A stretch of 64,000 nucleotides of DNA, taken from Geoalkalibacter sp. Its GTDB lineage: Bacteria > Desulfobacterota > Desulfuromonadia > Desulfuromonadales > Geoalkalibacteraceae. Under the pieces are notes generated by a model. The model made no database searches. It had not been told where the DNA came from and worked only from the letters and a program-made list of their open reading frames with translations. The stretch is taken from NCBI RefSeq assembly GCF_030605225.1, contig NZ_JAUWAV010000010.1, positions 19,326-83,325 of the forward strand, given 5' to 3'. A program made the position numbers and the translations under genes. Of the stretch, positions 28,444-37,400 are shown piece after piece. The number at the start of each line of letters is the position of its first letter. Within the stretch, counting starts at the first letter, position 1.

Positions 28444-29007
28444 TTATTCCTCCATGAGCAAAATCGCCTCGGCCACCTCCTTGAGGGATTTACGCTTGTC
28501 CATGGCCAGCTTCTGCATGCGCCGGTAGGCCTCGGGCTCGCTCAGACCCTTTTTCATCAGCAGACCCTTGGCCTTCTCGATGGTTTTGCGCGCCTCAAGC
28601 GTTTCGCGCAGGGCCGAAACCTCGTCGCGCAGGGTGGTGATTTCCATGAAATGATGGATGGCGAGATCCACCGCCGGCAGCAGCTGCACATCGCGGAAGG
28701 GCTTGACCACATAGCTCATGACCCCGGCCAGGCGGGCGCGTTCGATGGTCGCGGCATCGGCATTGCCGGTGAGCAGCACGATAGGAGCCGGTGCCTGCTT
28801 GCCTATTTTTTCGGCAGCGCTGATGCCATCCAGCACAGGCATGGTGACATCCATGACGATGAGCAGCGGCCGCTTGGCCAGGGCGAGATTGAGCGCCTCC
28901 TGGCCGTTTCCGGCCTCGACGATTTCGTCAAAGCCATAGTTTTTCAGGGTTTCCGCCACCTGACGGCGGATCAGGGGTTCATCGTCAACCACGAGAGCGG
29001 TCTTCAT
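28444..29007 (-). CDS. response regulator with C-terminal ANTAR RNA-binding domain (candidate nif antiterminator)
   Basis: Protein of 187 residues. A receiver domain (about 1-120) has the acidic pocket DDEP, phosphoacceptor aspartate in VMDVTMP, Thr in LLTGN and Lys in VKPF. The C terminus (about 130-187) is an ANTAR domain, with ARKTIEKAKGLLMKKGLSEPEAYRRMQKLAMDKRKSLKEVAEAILL, including the Ala-Gly-Leu-Leu helix. ANTAR proteins bind dual hexaloop hairpins and stop formation of terminators. Geobacter GnfR controls nif genes in this way, and the nifH and nifB leaders here carry such hairpins. The partner kinase is not adjacent. RBS AGGTG is five bases before the ATG at 29007. Confidence 0.92.
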   Translation of the reverse strand: MKTALVVDDEPLIRRQVAETLKNYGFDEIVEAGNGQEALNLALAKRPLLIVMDVTMPVLDGISAAEKIGKQAPAPIVLLTGNADAATIERARLAGVMSYVVKPFRDVQLLPAVDLAIHHFMEITTLRDEVSALRETLEARKTIEKAKGLLMKKGLSEPEAYRRMQKLAMDKRKSLKEVAEAILLMEE

Positions 29008-29098
29008 CGGGACACCTCGCAAGAAAGGAGAATGAGGGACGGCCGTCGTTGGCCCTCGCCGCTGCCCGGATGTCTTGCACAAGCGATGCCGCCGAGAA

Positions 29099-30487
29099 TT
29101 AGCCGAGGGAGCGATCCCGATCGGGCCCGCCCTGATGGCGGAAGGCGCCGTAAAAAACCCCGGCCGCGGCCACGGTGGTCAAGGCCGAAACCATGAAGAC
29201 GCCGGAAAAGTGGAGGGGCGCGGGCTCAAGGGAGCCCGGGGGGGCGAAATGGATCAACACCTCGATGAGCCGCCCGGTCAGGGCCGCGCCGAACGCCCCG
29301 GCGGTGAAAAACACCAGGTTGTACAACCCCATGCCCACGCCGCTGTGCTCCGGCGCCAGGGTGGTGGATACGGCCTTGGCCAGCGCCGACTGGATAAAAG
29401 CGAAGCCCGTGTAGCAAACGATCAGCACCAGGGAAAGGAGACGGGCATCGGCTCCGGCCGCCGCGGCCAGGGCAAGAAAACTGACGAGCAGCAGGGCCAG
29501 ACCGAGCCGAACCACGAAGACGCTGCCGCGCCGATCCGCCAGGCGCCCGCCGAGAAAACCGAAGATCGCGGCGCTCAGGGCGCCGGGAAAAATCACCAGG
29601 CCGATGTGCAGGGTGGACAGATCATAGAGGGCGCGCAGCATCAGGGGCACGGCGAAGAACATGCCGAACACCGGCCCCAGGGCGAGAAACACCGTGAGCA
29701 GGCCGTGGCGATAGAGGTGATTGGCAAACCGCCGGGGCGGCGCGAATGGACTCGGGGCGCGAAGAATGTGGCGCCAGAACCACCCCAGCAGAACCAGGCC
29801 CAGGGGCAGCAGCCAGAGATGGCCGTCGGTGATGAATACCAGCAACACCGCCACGGCTGCCGCCAGCAGCAAGGCCCCGGCCAGATCGAAACTCTTGTCG
29901 CGCCGCGGCTCGGCGGGCAGCAGGCGCCGAAACAGCAGCAAGGCCGCCAGGGTGGCCAAGGATAGCAGAAACAGATAGCGCCAATGCCAGCGCCCGGCGA
30001 TCAATCCGCCGACGATGGGTCCGATGCCCGCGGCGAAGGCCACGGTCGAGGCCATGGCCCCCAACACCCGGCCGCGCAGCTCGGGGCCGAAAAAGCGCGT
30101 CGCCACCAGCATGGACAGAGCCGGGATCGCCCCCCCGCCCGAGGCTTGGAGCAGACGCGCCGCCACCACCACCGGATAACTCGACCAGGACGAAAGAAAA
30201 CCAAGGATCGCTCCGGCGTTGAACAGCAGCAGACCGATGGTGATCAGGCGGCGCAGGGCATAGATGTCCGCCAGCTTGCCGTAGCTCACCGCCGCCAGGG
30301 CAAAAACGACGATGAACCCGGTCACCACCCAGCTCACCTGGGTGGGCGACAGAGCATACTGCTGCTGGATATCGGGCACCGCGACGTTGAACATGGTGCC
30401 GTTGAGCACCGAGAAAAAGACGGTGAACACCATCAGGGCGACGATGCGACGCTGGAAATGCGGCGGGGTTTGCGGTGAATTCGACAT
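29099..30487 (-). CDS. MFS exporter of the DHA2/EmrB-like type
   Basis: Protein of 462 residues with about 14 predicted membrane helices. Family motifs are NVAVPDIQQQY near the start, GKLADIYALRRLITIGLLLFN (motif A) and RLLQASGGGAIPALSMLV (motif C-like). DHA2 proteins export drugs or toxic compounds by proton antiport. It is transcribed divergently from a TetR regulator and efflux operon, which likely controls both. No strong ribosome site before the start; the substrate cannot be inferred. Confidence 0.85.
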   Translation of the reverse strand: MSNSPQTPPHFQRRIVALMVFTVFFSVLNGTMFNVAVPDIQQQYALSPTQVSWVVTGFIVVFALAAVSYGKLADIYALRRLITIGLLLFNAGAILGFLSSWSSYPVVVAARLLQASGGGAIPALSMLVATRFFGPELRGRVLGAMASTVAFAAGIGPIVGGLIAGRWHWRYLFLLSLATLAALLLFRRLLPAEPRRDKSFDLAGALLLAAAVAVLLVFITDGHLWLLPLGLVLLGWFWRHILRAPSPFAPPRRFANHLYRHGLLTVFLALGPVFGMFFAVPLMLRALYDLSTLHIGLVIFPGALSAAIFGFLGGRLADRRGSVFVVRLGLALLLVSFLALAAAAGADARLLSLVLIVCYTGFAFIQSALAKAVSTTLAPEHSGVGMGLYNLVFFTAGAFGAALTGRLIEVLIHFAPPGSLEPAPLHFSGVFMVSALTTVAAAGVFYGAFRHQGGPDRDRSLG

Positions 30488-30656
30488 CGTCGGGCAACAA
30501 GGTCCAGGGGTTGGGGATCGACATCAAACGGGCATCATCCTCCCGGGCGGCGCTTCTGTCAATTGCGGAAACGGGGAAACAGGACCAGCCTCGGTCGGGT
30601 TTTTGTCGCAAGCGATGCCTTCGCAGGCGCTGCGCGGCAAACAGCGACAAAGACCC

Positions 30657-30700
30657 TTGACAAGCGAATCAAACATTCGTTTAAATCAAACGATCGAATC
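30657..30700 (+). promoter_or_regulatory. promoter and overlapping operators for the TetR-RND operon
   Basis: TTGACA-N17-TTTAAA (30657-30685) precedes the TetR gene by about 34 bases. Two palindromes overlap it: CGAAT-CAAAC-ATTCG (30665-30679) and CGTTT-AAATC-AAACG (30678-30692), and the sequence ATCAAAC is repeated. This is a typical arrangement for autorepression by a TetR protein. The divergent MFS gene may share it. Confidence 0.65.
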
Positions 30701-30718
30701 AATCCCGTCCGAGGTCCA

Positions 30719-31354
30719 ATGAGCCAACCCGATACCAAACAGCGCATCCTCGACGCCGCCGAGCGTCTCTTTGCCGAGGGCGGCTTCCACCACACGTCCC
30801 TGCGCGCCATCACCACCAAGGCGGGAGTCAATCTGGCGGCGGTCAATTATCATTTCGGCGGCAAGGAAGCCCTGGTGGAAGCCATTTTCGAGCGGCGTCT
30901 CAGCCCGCTCAACGCGGCGCGCCGCCAACAGCTTGACGCGGTGCGCGACCGGGCGCGCGCCGAGGGGCGCGCCCCCGACATCGAGGAAGTCCTGCGCGCC
31001 TTCATCGAACCGACCCTGGCCTTTCGCGACGCGGGACCCGGGGCCAGGGCCTTCATCTCCCTGGTCGGTCGCGCCCTGAGCGAACCCGACGGGGTGGTGC
31101 GCGGCGCCTTTCTCCACCACATGCAGCCGCTCTTCGCCTACCTGCTGGAACTGACCCGCTCGGCCCTGCCCCACCTCGACCCACAACGAACCTTCTGGCG
31201 GCTGTTTTTTGCCCTGTCCGCCATCGGCCACACCATCTGCCTGCTCGACAAACCCCTGCCCTGGCCCCCCGGCGTCACGCCCTTGCAGGACAGCCAAGCC
31301 CTGCTGGCCGAAATCCTTCCCTTTCTCACCGCGGGCATGGAGGTCAAAGGATGA
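30719..31354 (+). CDS. TetR-family transcriptional regulator
   Basis: Protein of 211 residues with an N-terminal TetR helix-turn-helix (RILDAAERLFAEGGFHHTSLRAITTKAGVNLAAVNYHFGGKEALVEAIF, about 10-58) and an uncharacterised ligand-binding C-terminal part. GAGG lies shortly before the ATG. It is the first gene of a four-gene operon with outer membrane, periplasmic and inner membrane efflux components, overlapping the next gene by four bases. It probably represses this operon and perhaps the divergent exporter; the inducer is unknown. Confidence 0.92.
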   Translation: MSQPDTKQRILDAAERLFAEGGFHHTSLRAITTKAGVNLAAVNYHFGGKEALVEAIFERRLSPLNAARRQQLDAVRDRARAEGRAPDIEEVLRAFIEPTLAFRDAGPGARAFISLVGRALSEPDGVVRGAFLHHMQPLFAYLLELTRSALPHLDPQRTFWRLFFALSAIGHTICLLDKPLPWPPGVTPLQDSQALLAEILPFLTAGMEVKG

Positions 31355-32784
31355 ACCTGCGCCGCTGCCTTCTTTTCCTCCTGCTGGTCTTGAGCGGCGG
31401 CTGCGCCCTGCATCAACCGCAGCCCATCGCGCCGCCCCTTGAAGAGGTGCCGCCCAGCTATGGCGGCATGCCCGATCAGGAACAGATCGAGCCTGCCCTC
31501 GCCCCCTGGTGGCGGGCCTTTGCCGATCCGACCCTCGATGCGTTGCTGAGCCAGGCCCTGGTCGCCAATACCGACTGGCGCCAGGCCCTGGCCCGACTGG
31601 AACAAGCCGAGGCGGTGGCCCGCGCGGCCCGCGCCCCCCTGCTGCCGACCCTCGACCTCCAGGGCCAGGGACGCCGCGAGAAGAGTCCCGGCATTTTCGG
31701 CGAGCACACCGGCACCAGTTCCAACCTGTCCCTGGCCGCCGGATATGAGATCGACCTCTGGCAAAAAATCGCCGGGCGGGCGCGAGCGGCCGACCTCGAC
31801 CGGCAAGCGGCCGGCGGCGACGCCCAGGCCCTGCTGTTGACGCTTTCGGCGCGCGTCGCCGATTTCTACTACCTGGCCGCCGAGCAGCGCAGCCAGCTGG
31901 AACTGATCGACGCCGGCATCGCCACCTTCGCCGACACCCTGGAACTTGTCGAAAACCGCTATCGCGAGGGCCTGGTGCCCGCCCTCGATGTCCACCAGGC
32001 GCGGCTGGCCCTCGACGCCGCCCGCGCCCGCCGCCCCCAGCACGAGGCCGGACTGGCCCAGGCCGAGCATGCCTTGGCGGTACTGCTGGGGCGCTATCCC
32101 GGCGACCTGCCGGCGGGCCCCCTGATCCTGCTGCCCGAGGTGCCCCGCGCGTTTCCCGCCGGCCTGCCCTCCACCCTGCTGACCCGCCGCCCCGATGTCC
32201 AAGCGGCGCTGCTGCGCGTCCAAGCCGCCGACGCGCGCCTCGGCGCCGCGATCGCCGAGCGCTTTCCCGCCCTCAATCTGCTCGCCGGCTACGGGTACGC
32301 GGAAAACTCCTTCGCCATCGGCGACATCTCCGGCACCTTCTGGAATCTGATTCTCAACGCAGCCCAGCCGCTATTCGACGGCGGACGACGCCGGGCGGAG
32401 GTCGAGCGCCACGAAGCCCTGTTCCGTGAGCGGCTCGCTGCCTATCACGGCACGGTGCTCGGTGCCTTCCAGGAGGTGGAGGATGCCCTCGCCGCCAATC
32501 GTGCCGACGAGGAGCGCATCGTCCGCCTCGAAACCCAGACCGCAACGACCGCCGCCACCTTGCGCCTGTCCCTGGAGCGGTACCTCGCCGGGCTCTCCGA
32601 TTATCTGCCGGTGCTCTCCGCCCAGGGCAACCACTTCAACAGCCAGAGCCAACTGGTCAGCGCCCGTCGCCAGCTCATCAGCGACCGCATCACCCTGGCG
32701 CGCGCCCTGGGCGGCCAGTGGATGGCCGGCGAGCTCGATGCGCAGCTCAGCGCAACCGACCACCGGGGGAGCCAACTGCCATGA
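31351..32784 (+). CDS. outer membrane efflux lipoprotein (TolC/NodT family)
   Basis: Protein of 477 residues with a signal peptide ending in the lipobox LSGGC (about Cys21) and two related TolC-type halves containing long helices. NodT-family landmarks are PWWRAFADPTLDALLSQALVANTDWRQALARLEQA, LLTRRPDVQAAL and FLQ-like NAAQPLFDGGRRRAEVE. It overlaps the regulator and the adaptor gene by four bases. It forms the outer membrane channel of the efflux system. Confidence 0.92.
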   Translation: MNLRRCLLFLLLVLSGGCALHQPQPIAPPLEEVPPSYGGMPDQEQIEPALAPWWRAFADPTLDALLSQALVANTDWRQALARLEQAEAVARAARAPLLPTLDLQGQGRREKSPGIFGEHTGTSSNLSLAAGYEIDLWQKIAGRARAADLDRQAAGGDAQALLLTLSARVADFYYLAAEQRSQLELIDAGIATFADTLELVENRYREGLVPALDVHQARLALDAARARRPQHEAGLAQAEHALAVLLGRYPGDLPAGPLILLPEVPRAFPAGLPSTLLTRRPDVQAALLRVQAADARLGAAIAERFPALNLLAGYGYAENSFAIGDISGTFWNLILNAAQPLFDGGRRRAEVERHEALFRERLAAYHGTVLGAFQEVEDALAANRADEERIVRLETQTATTAATLRLSLERYLAGLSDYLPVLSAQGNHFNSQSQLVSARRQLISDRITLARALGGQWMAGELDAQLSATDHRGSQLP

Positions 32785-33971
32785 ATCGTACCGCCCTGCA
32801 CCTGAAGATCCTTCTGCCGCTGCTGATCCTCGCCCTCGGCGCAGCGGGCATGGCCGCGCTGATCAAGTCCCGCCAGCCGCCGACGCGGGAAGCTCCGGAA
32901 ACCCTCGGTGCCCTGGTCGAGGTCCTGGAGGTGCGTCGCGCCGACCATCCGCTGCGCATTCAGGCCACGGGCACCGTGCAGCCGCGCCACGAGCTGAGCA
33001 TCACGCCTCAGGTCAGCGGGCTGGTGGTGGAGATCGCCCCGGAGATGCTGGCGGGGGGGCGCGTGGCCAAGGGCGAGCAGCTCTTCGCCGTGGAGGACGT
33101 CGATTATCGCCTCGCCGTGGAGCGCGCCCAGGCGGCCCTCGCCCGCGCCGAACTGGATCTGGCGACGGTCGAGGGCCAGGCGCGGGTGGCGCGCGCCGAG
33201 TGGGAGCGTCTCAACCTCGATGGCCGGCAGGAACCCAATCCCCTGGTGCTCTTCGAGCCTCAACTGGCCAACGCCAGGGCCGGGGTCGGCGCGGCGCGCG
33301 CCCAACTCGAACAGGCGCGCCTCGATCTGGCGCGCACCCGCCTGAGCGCCCCTTTCCCTGCCCTGGTGCGCAGCGCCCAGGTGGAACGGGGCCAGTATCT
33401 GCGCGCCGGCAGCCCGGTGGCGACGCTCATCGGCACCGAGCGCGCCGAGGTCGTCGTTCCCCTGCCCCTGGAAGATCTCGCGCTGGTGCGCGTGCCGCGT
33501 TCCGGCGGCACCCCGTCGGGCTCGCCCGCCGAGATTCGCCTGACCCTGGGCGAGCGCGGCTTCGTCTGGCGAGGCCAGGTGGTCCGCTCCCTGGGCGAGG
33601 TCGACGAGCGCGGACGCATGACGCGCATCGTCGTCGCCGTCGAGGATCCCTACAACTTGCGCGGCACCTGGCCGGCCACCCACCCCGCCCTGGAGATGGG
33701 CAGCTTCGTGCAGGTCGAGATCCTCGGCGAGACCCTGCCGCGGGTGATGAGCATCCCGCGCACCGCCCTGCGCGAGGGCGATCAGGTGTGGATCGCGGAT
33801 GCGGACGACCGCCTGCGCATCCGCGCCGTGGACGTCCTGCGCCGCGAGCCGCAGTCCCTGCTCATCGGCGAGGGACTGCAGGAGGGCGAGCGGCTGGTGC
33901 TCACCCATCTCATGGGCGCCGCCGAGGGCATGAAGCTCAGGCCGCGCGCCGCGGAGACACAAACCCCATGA
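32781..33971 (+). CDS. RND efflux periplasmic adaptor protein
   Basis: Protein of 396 residues with an N-terminal membrane anchor (LKILLPLLILALGAAGMAAL, about 8-28), a biotinyl-lipoyl-like part around SITPQVSGLVVEIAPEML, a coiled-coil hairpin (about 100-190) with heptad-like Ala and Arg residues, and a beta-barrel C-terminal part. Start ATG at 32781 overlaps the upstream stop, which is preferred over an upstream frame start. It links the RND pump to the outer membrane factor. Confidence 0.9.
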   Translation: MNRTALHLKILLPLLILALGAAGMAALIKSRQPPTREAPETLGALVEVLEVRRADHPLRIQATGTVQPRHELSITPQVSGLVVEIAPEMLAGGRVAKGEQLFAVEDVDYRLAVERAQAALARAELDLATVEGQARVARAEWERLNLDGRQEPNPLVLFEPQLANARAGVGAARAQLEQARLDLARTRLSAPFPALVRSAQVERGQYLRAGSPVATLIGTERAEVVVPLPLEDLALVRVPRSGGTPSGSPAEIRLTLGERGFVWRGQVVRSLGEVDERGRMTRIVVAVEDPYNLRGTWPATHPALEMGSFVQVEILGETLPRVMSIPRTALREGDQVWIADADDRLRIRAVDVLRREPQSLLIGEGLQEGERLVLTHLMGAAEGMKLRPRAAETQTP

Positions 33972-36900
33972 ACGGTCCGATTCGCTGGATGGCCCGCAAT
34001 CACGTGGCCGCCAACCTGCTGATGCTGGTGTTCGTGGTCGGCGGCCTGATCATGGCCAAATCCATCAAGCAGGAAATCTTCCCCGAGGTGTCCCTCGACA
34101 CCATTCAGGTTTCCGTCGCCTATCCCGGCGCGGGACCCGAGGAAATCGAGGACGGCATCCTGCTGCAGATCGAGGATGTGCTCACCGAGGTCGACGGCAT
34201 CCGCGAACTGCGCGCCACCGCCGTGGAGGGCATGGGCATGGTCAACGCGGTGCTGCGCGCCGGCGAGAATGCCGATGTGATCCTGCAGGACATCAAGAGC
34301 GCGGTGGACCGCATCATCACCTTTCCCGAGGATGCCGAGCGGCCCGTCATCGCCAAGCTGCTCAACCGCCGCGAGGTGGTGTCGGTGGTGGTTTACGGCG
34401 AACTCTCCAGCCACGCCCTGCGCGAGCGCGCCGAGCTGATCCGCGATGAACTGCTCGAATTCGCGCAGATCACCCAGGTGGACCTGGGCGGCGTGCGGCC
34501 CTACGAGATCTCCATCGAGATCGGCGAGGAGAACCTGCGCCGCTACGGCCTGTCCCTCGACCAGGTGGCGCAGCGCATCCGGCGCGCGTCCCTCGATCTG
34601 CCCGCCGGCGCGGTCAAGACCCAGGGCGGTGAAATTTTGCTGCGCACCAAGGAGCGCCGCTATCTCGGGCCCGAATATGCCGACATCAGCCTCATCACCC
34701 TCGCCGACGGCACGCGGGTGCGCCTCGGGGATATCGCCGTCATCAAGGATGACTTCCGAGAAACCGATGAGTTCGCGCGCTTCGATGACCAGCCGGCGGC
34801 CATGGTCAAGGTCTACCGGGTCGGCGATCAGAAACCGACGGAAATTTCCGAGATCGTCAAGCGCTACGTCGCCGAGAAAAGCCGCGACCTGCCGCCCTCG
34901 GTGCGCCTGGGTATCTGGAACGACACCTCGGAGCTCTTGCAAAGCCGCATGGACCTGCTGATCAAGAACGCCATGATCGGTCTGGTGCTGGTGTTTCTCA
35001 TCCTCGGGCTGTTCCTCGAAATCCGGCTGGCCCTGTGGGTCATGCTCGGCATTCCCATCTCCTTTCTCGGCGCCATGTTCCTCATGCCGGGCATGGATGT
35101 CTCCATCAACATGATCTCCCTGTTCGCCTTCATCATGGCCCTGGGCATCGTGGTGGACGACGCCATCGTCATCGGCGAGAACATCTTCGACCACCGGCAG
35201 ATGGGCAAGCCCTACCTGCAGGCGGCCATGGACGGCGCGGTGGAGGTGGGCCGGCCGGTGATCTTTTCCGTGCTGACCACGATTGCCGCCTTCCTGCCCC
35301 TGGTCTACGTCAGCGGCATGATGGGCAAGTTCATCGGCGTCATCCCCCTGGTGGTCATCTCGATTCTCACCGTCTCCCTCATCGAGGTGCTGTTCGTGTT
35401 GCCCGCCCATCTGTCCCTGGGTGGTCCGCGCCAGGCCCCCGGCGGCCTGCTCGGCGCCATCGACCGGGTGCGGCGGCGCTTCGGCCGGGCGCTGGACGCC
35501 TTCATCGCCGGCCCCTACCGCCGCACGCTGGAAATCTGTCTCCAATTTCGCTACGCCACCCTGGCCGCCGCCGTCGCGGTGCTGCTGCTCAGCGTCGGCC
35601 TGGTGGGTGGCGGGTTCATCCGTTTTCTGTTCATGCCCGCGGTGGACGGCGACGTGGTGCTGGTGAGCCTGGAAATGCCGCCGGGCACGCCGGTGGAGCT
35701 CACCCGAGCGGCGCAGGAGCACATCGTCGAGCAGGCCTACGCGACGGTCGCCGAATTCGACGCCCAGCGCCCCGAGGGGGCATCCATCCTGCGCAACATC
35801 TACGCCCTGGTCGGCGCCACCCTCGACCAGGGCGGCCCCAATCCCGGCGACACCAGCAGCGGCGCCCACCTCGCCAATATCGCCCTGTTCCTGCAGCCCA
35901 GCGAGGAGCGCGGCCTGCCCGCCACGCACATCGCCCAACGCTGGCGGCAGTTGGTGGGAGAAATTCCCGGGGCGCGCAATCTCAGCTTCAAATCCAACCT
36001 GGTGATGCTCGGCGCCAACATCGACGTGCAGCTCGCCCATCAGGATTTCGCGGTGCTGCAAACCGCCGCCGCCCGGCTCAAGGAAGCGTTGGCCGCCTAC
36101 CCGGGAGTGGGCGACATCGCCGACAATTACGCCCCGGGCAAGCGCGAGCTCAAGCTGCGCCTCACCCCCGAAGCCCTGAGCCTTGGTCTTACCGAGGAGG
36201 ACCTGGGACGCCAGGTGCGCGCCGCCTTCCATGGCGCCGAGGCGCTGCGCCTGCAACGCGGCCGCAACGAGGTGCGCGTCATGGTGCGCTATCCCGAGGA
36301 GGACCGCCGCAGTCTCTGGGACTTCGAGCAGATGCGCATCCGCACACCGCGGGGCGGCGAACTGCCCCTGGCGCGCGCGGCCTTCATCAGCGAGGGACGC
36401 GGCTACAGCCAGATCAACCGCAGCGACCGCAAGCGGGTGATCAACGTCACCGCCGATGTCGACGAAAAGCGCGCCAACGCCAACCAGATCCTTGAGGACC
36501 TGCAGGCCGGCATGCTGCCGCAGCTGCGCGCCGACTTTCCCGGCCTGAGCTTTGATCTGGAAGGCGAGGAAAAGGAGCGCCGCGACTCGGTGGGCAGCAT
36601 GCGCCAGGGCTTCATGCTGGCGCTCTTCGGCATCTACGCCCTGCTCGCCATTCCCTTTCGCAGCTACAGTCAGCCCCTGCTGATCATGACCGCCATTCCC
36701 TTCGGCGTGGTCGGAGCGATTCTCGGGCATCTGCTCATGGGTTTTGATCTGACCATCCTCAGCCTGTTCGGCATCGTCGCCCTCTCGGGCGTGGTGGTCA
36801 ACGCCTCGCTGCTGCTCGTCGATCGCATCAACAGCGGACGGCGCGAGGGCAGCGAACTGCTCCCGGCGGTCATCGAGGGCAGCATGCGGCGCTTTCGCCC

Positions 36901-37144
36901 CATTTTGCTCACTTCCCTGACCACCTTTTTCGGCCTGGCGCCCATGATCCTCGAAACCAGCGTCCAGGCCCAGTTCCTTATCCCCATGGCCCTGTCCCTG
37001 GGCTTCGGGGTGCTCTTTTCGACGGGCATCACCCTGGTGCTGCTGCCCTGCCTGTACATCGCCCTCGAGGATCTGCGCGGCCTGTTCGGCCTGCGCCCCG
37101 CCCATGGCGACCACCGCGCCGAACTGGAACCCCCGCCCGCCTGA
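33968..37144 (+). CDS. RND-family inner membrane efflux pump
   Basis: Protein of 1058 residues. It starts MNGPIRWMARNHVAANLLMLVFVVGG with the first membrane helix and then a large periplasmic loop, six helices, a second loop and five more helices. The proton relay is in ALGIVVDDAIVIGENI (two adjacent Asp), and the closing GGIALSGVVVNASLLL-like region IVALSGVVVNASLLLVDRIN is normal. It overlaps the adaptor by four bases and ends the operon. Substrates cannot be inferred; the His/Met-rich features of metal pumps were not noticed. Confidence 0.93.
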   Translation: MNGPIRWMARNHVAANLLMLVFVVGGLIMAKSIKQEIFPEVSLDTIQVSVAYPGAGPEEIEDGILLQIEDVLTEVDGIRELRATAVEGMGMVNAVLRAGENADVILQDIKSAVDRIITFPEDAERPVIAKLLNRREVVSVVVYGELSSHALRERAELIRDELLEFAQITQVDLGGVRPYEISIEIGEENLRRYGLSLDQVAQRIRRASLDLPAGAVKTQGGEILLRTKERRYLGPEYADISLITLADGTRVRLGDIAVIKDDFRETDEFARFDDQPAAMVKVYRVGDQKPTEISEIVKRYVAEKSRDLPPSVRLGIWNDTSELLQSRMDLLIKNAMIGLVLVFLILGLFLEIRLALWVMLGIPISFLGAMFLMPGMDVSINMISLFAFIMALGIVVDDAIVIGENIFDHRQMGKPYLQAAMDGAVEVGRPVIFSVLTTIAAFLPLVYVSGMMGKFIGVIPLVVISILTVSLIEVLFVLPAHLSLGGPRQAPGGLLGAIDRVRRRFGRALDAFIAGPYRRTLEICLQFRYATLAAAVAVLLLSVGLVGGGFIRFLFMPAVDGDVVLVSLEMPPGTPVELTRAAQEHIVEQAYATVAEFDAQRPEGASILRNIYALVGATLDQGGPNPGDTSSGAHLANIALFLQPSEERGLPATHIAQRWRQLVGEIPGARNLSFKSNLVMLGANIDVQLAHQDFAVLQTAAARLKEALAAYPGVGDIADNYAPGKRELKLRLTPEALSLGLTEEDLGRQVRAAFHGAEALRLQRGRNEVRVMVRYPEEDRRSLWDFEQMRIRTPRGGELPLARAAFISEGRGYSQINRSDRKRVINVTADVDEKRANANQILEDLQAGMLPQLRADFPGLSFDLEGEEKERRDSVGSMRQGFMLALFGIYALLAIPFRSYSQPLLIMTAIPFGVVGAILGHLLMGFDLTILSLFGIVALSGVVVNASLLLVDRINSGRREGSELLPAVIEGSMRRFRPILLTSLTTFFGLAPMILETSVQAQFLIPMALSLGFGVLFSTGITLVLLPCLYIALEDLRGLFGLRPAHGDHRAELEPPPA

Positions 37145-37151
37145 TCGAACC

Positions 37152-37177
37152 CGGCCCTGCCCACCACGGCAGGGCCG
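37152..37177 (+). terminator. hairpin after the RND operon, possible terminator
   Basis: A 10-bp perfect stem CGGCCCTGCC/GGCAGGGCCG with a six-base loop lies eight bases after the stop. There is no proper T-run after it, so it may be a processing or partial stop signal. Confidence 0.45.
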
Positions 37178-37400
37178 AGGATTAATGAAATTCTCACGCA
37201 ATCCCCCCTTGCTTTCCGCGCCGACTCCGGCTAGCGTTTTTTGCATCGGGCCGTCCCCAGCGCCACGAGCGCATCCGCGCCGCGGCAGGTCAAGAAAGGA
37301 GGTCGCCACGCCCCTTGCGGGGCCGCAACGGGCGACGGCCAACCGCCGGCCACGCCAATTCGTCGCATTGATTTTGTTTTCGGGAGGACTCTTTCGCCTT
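37178..37400 (+). other. structured leader upstream of the octaheme cytochrome
   Basis: Non-coding, with a possible promoter (TTGCTT-N17-TAGCGT near 37210-37240) and a nested stem GTCGCC/GGCGAC enclosing GCCCC-TTGC-GGGGC. The c-di-GMP GEMM core could not be found, so no riboswitch is named. Confidence 0.35.

Noticed and set aside
37178..37400. c-di-GMP (GEMM) or similar riboswitch before the cytochrome
   Set aside because: The conserved core motifs of those riboswitches were not found by eye; only GC stems are present.
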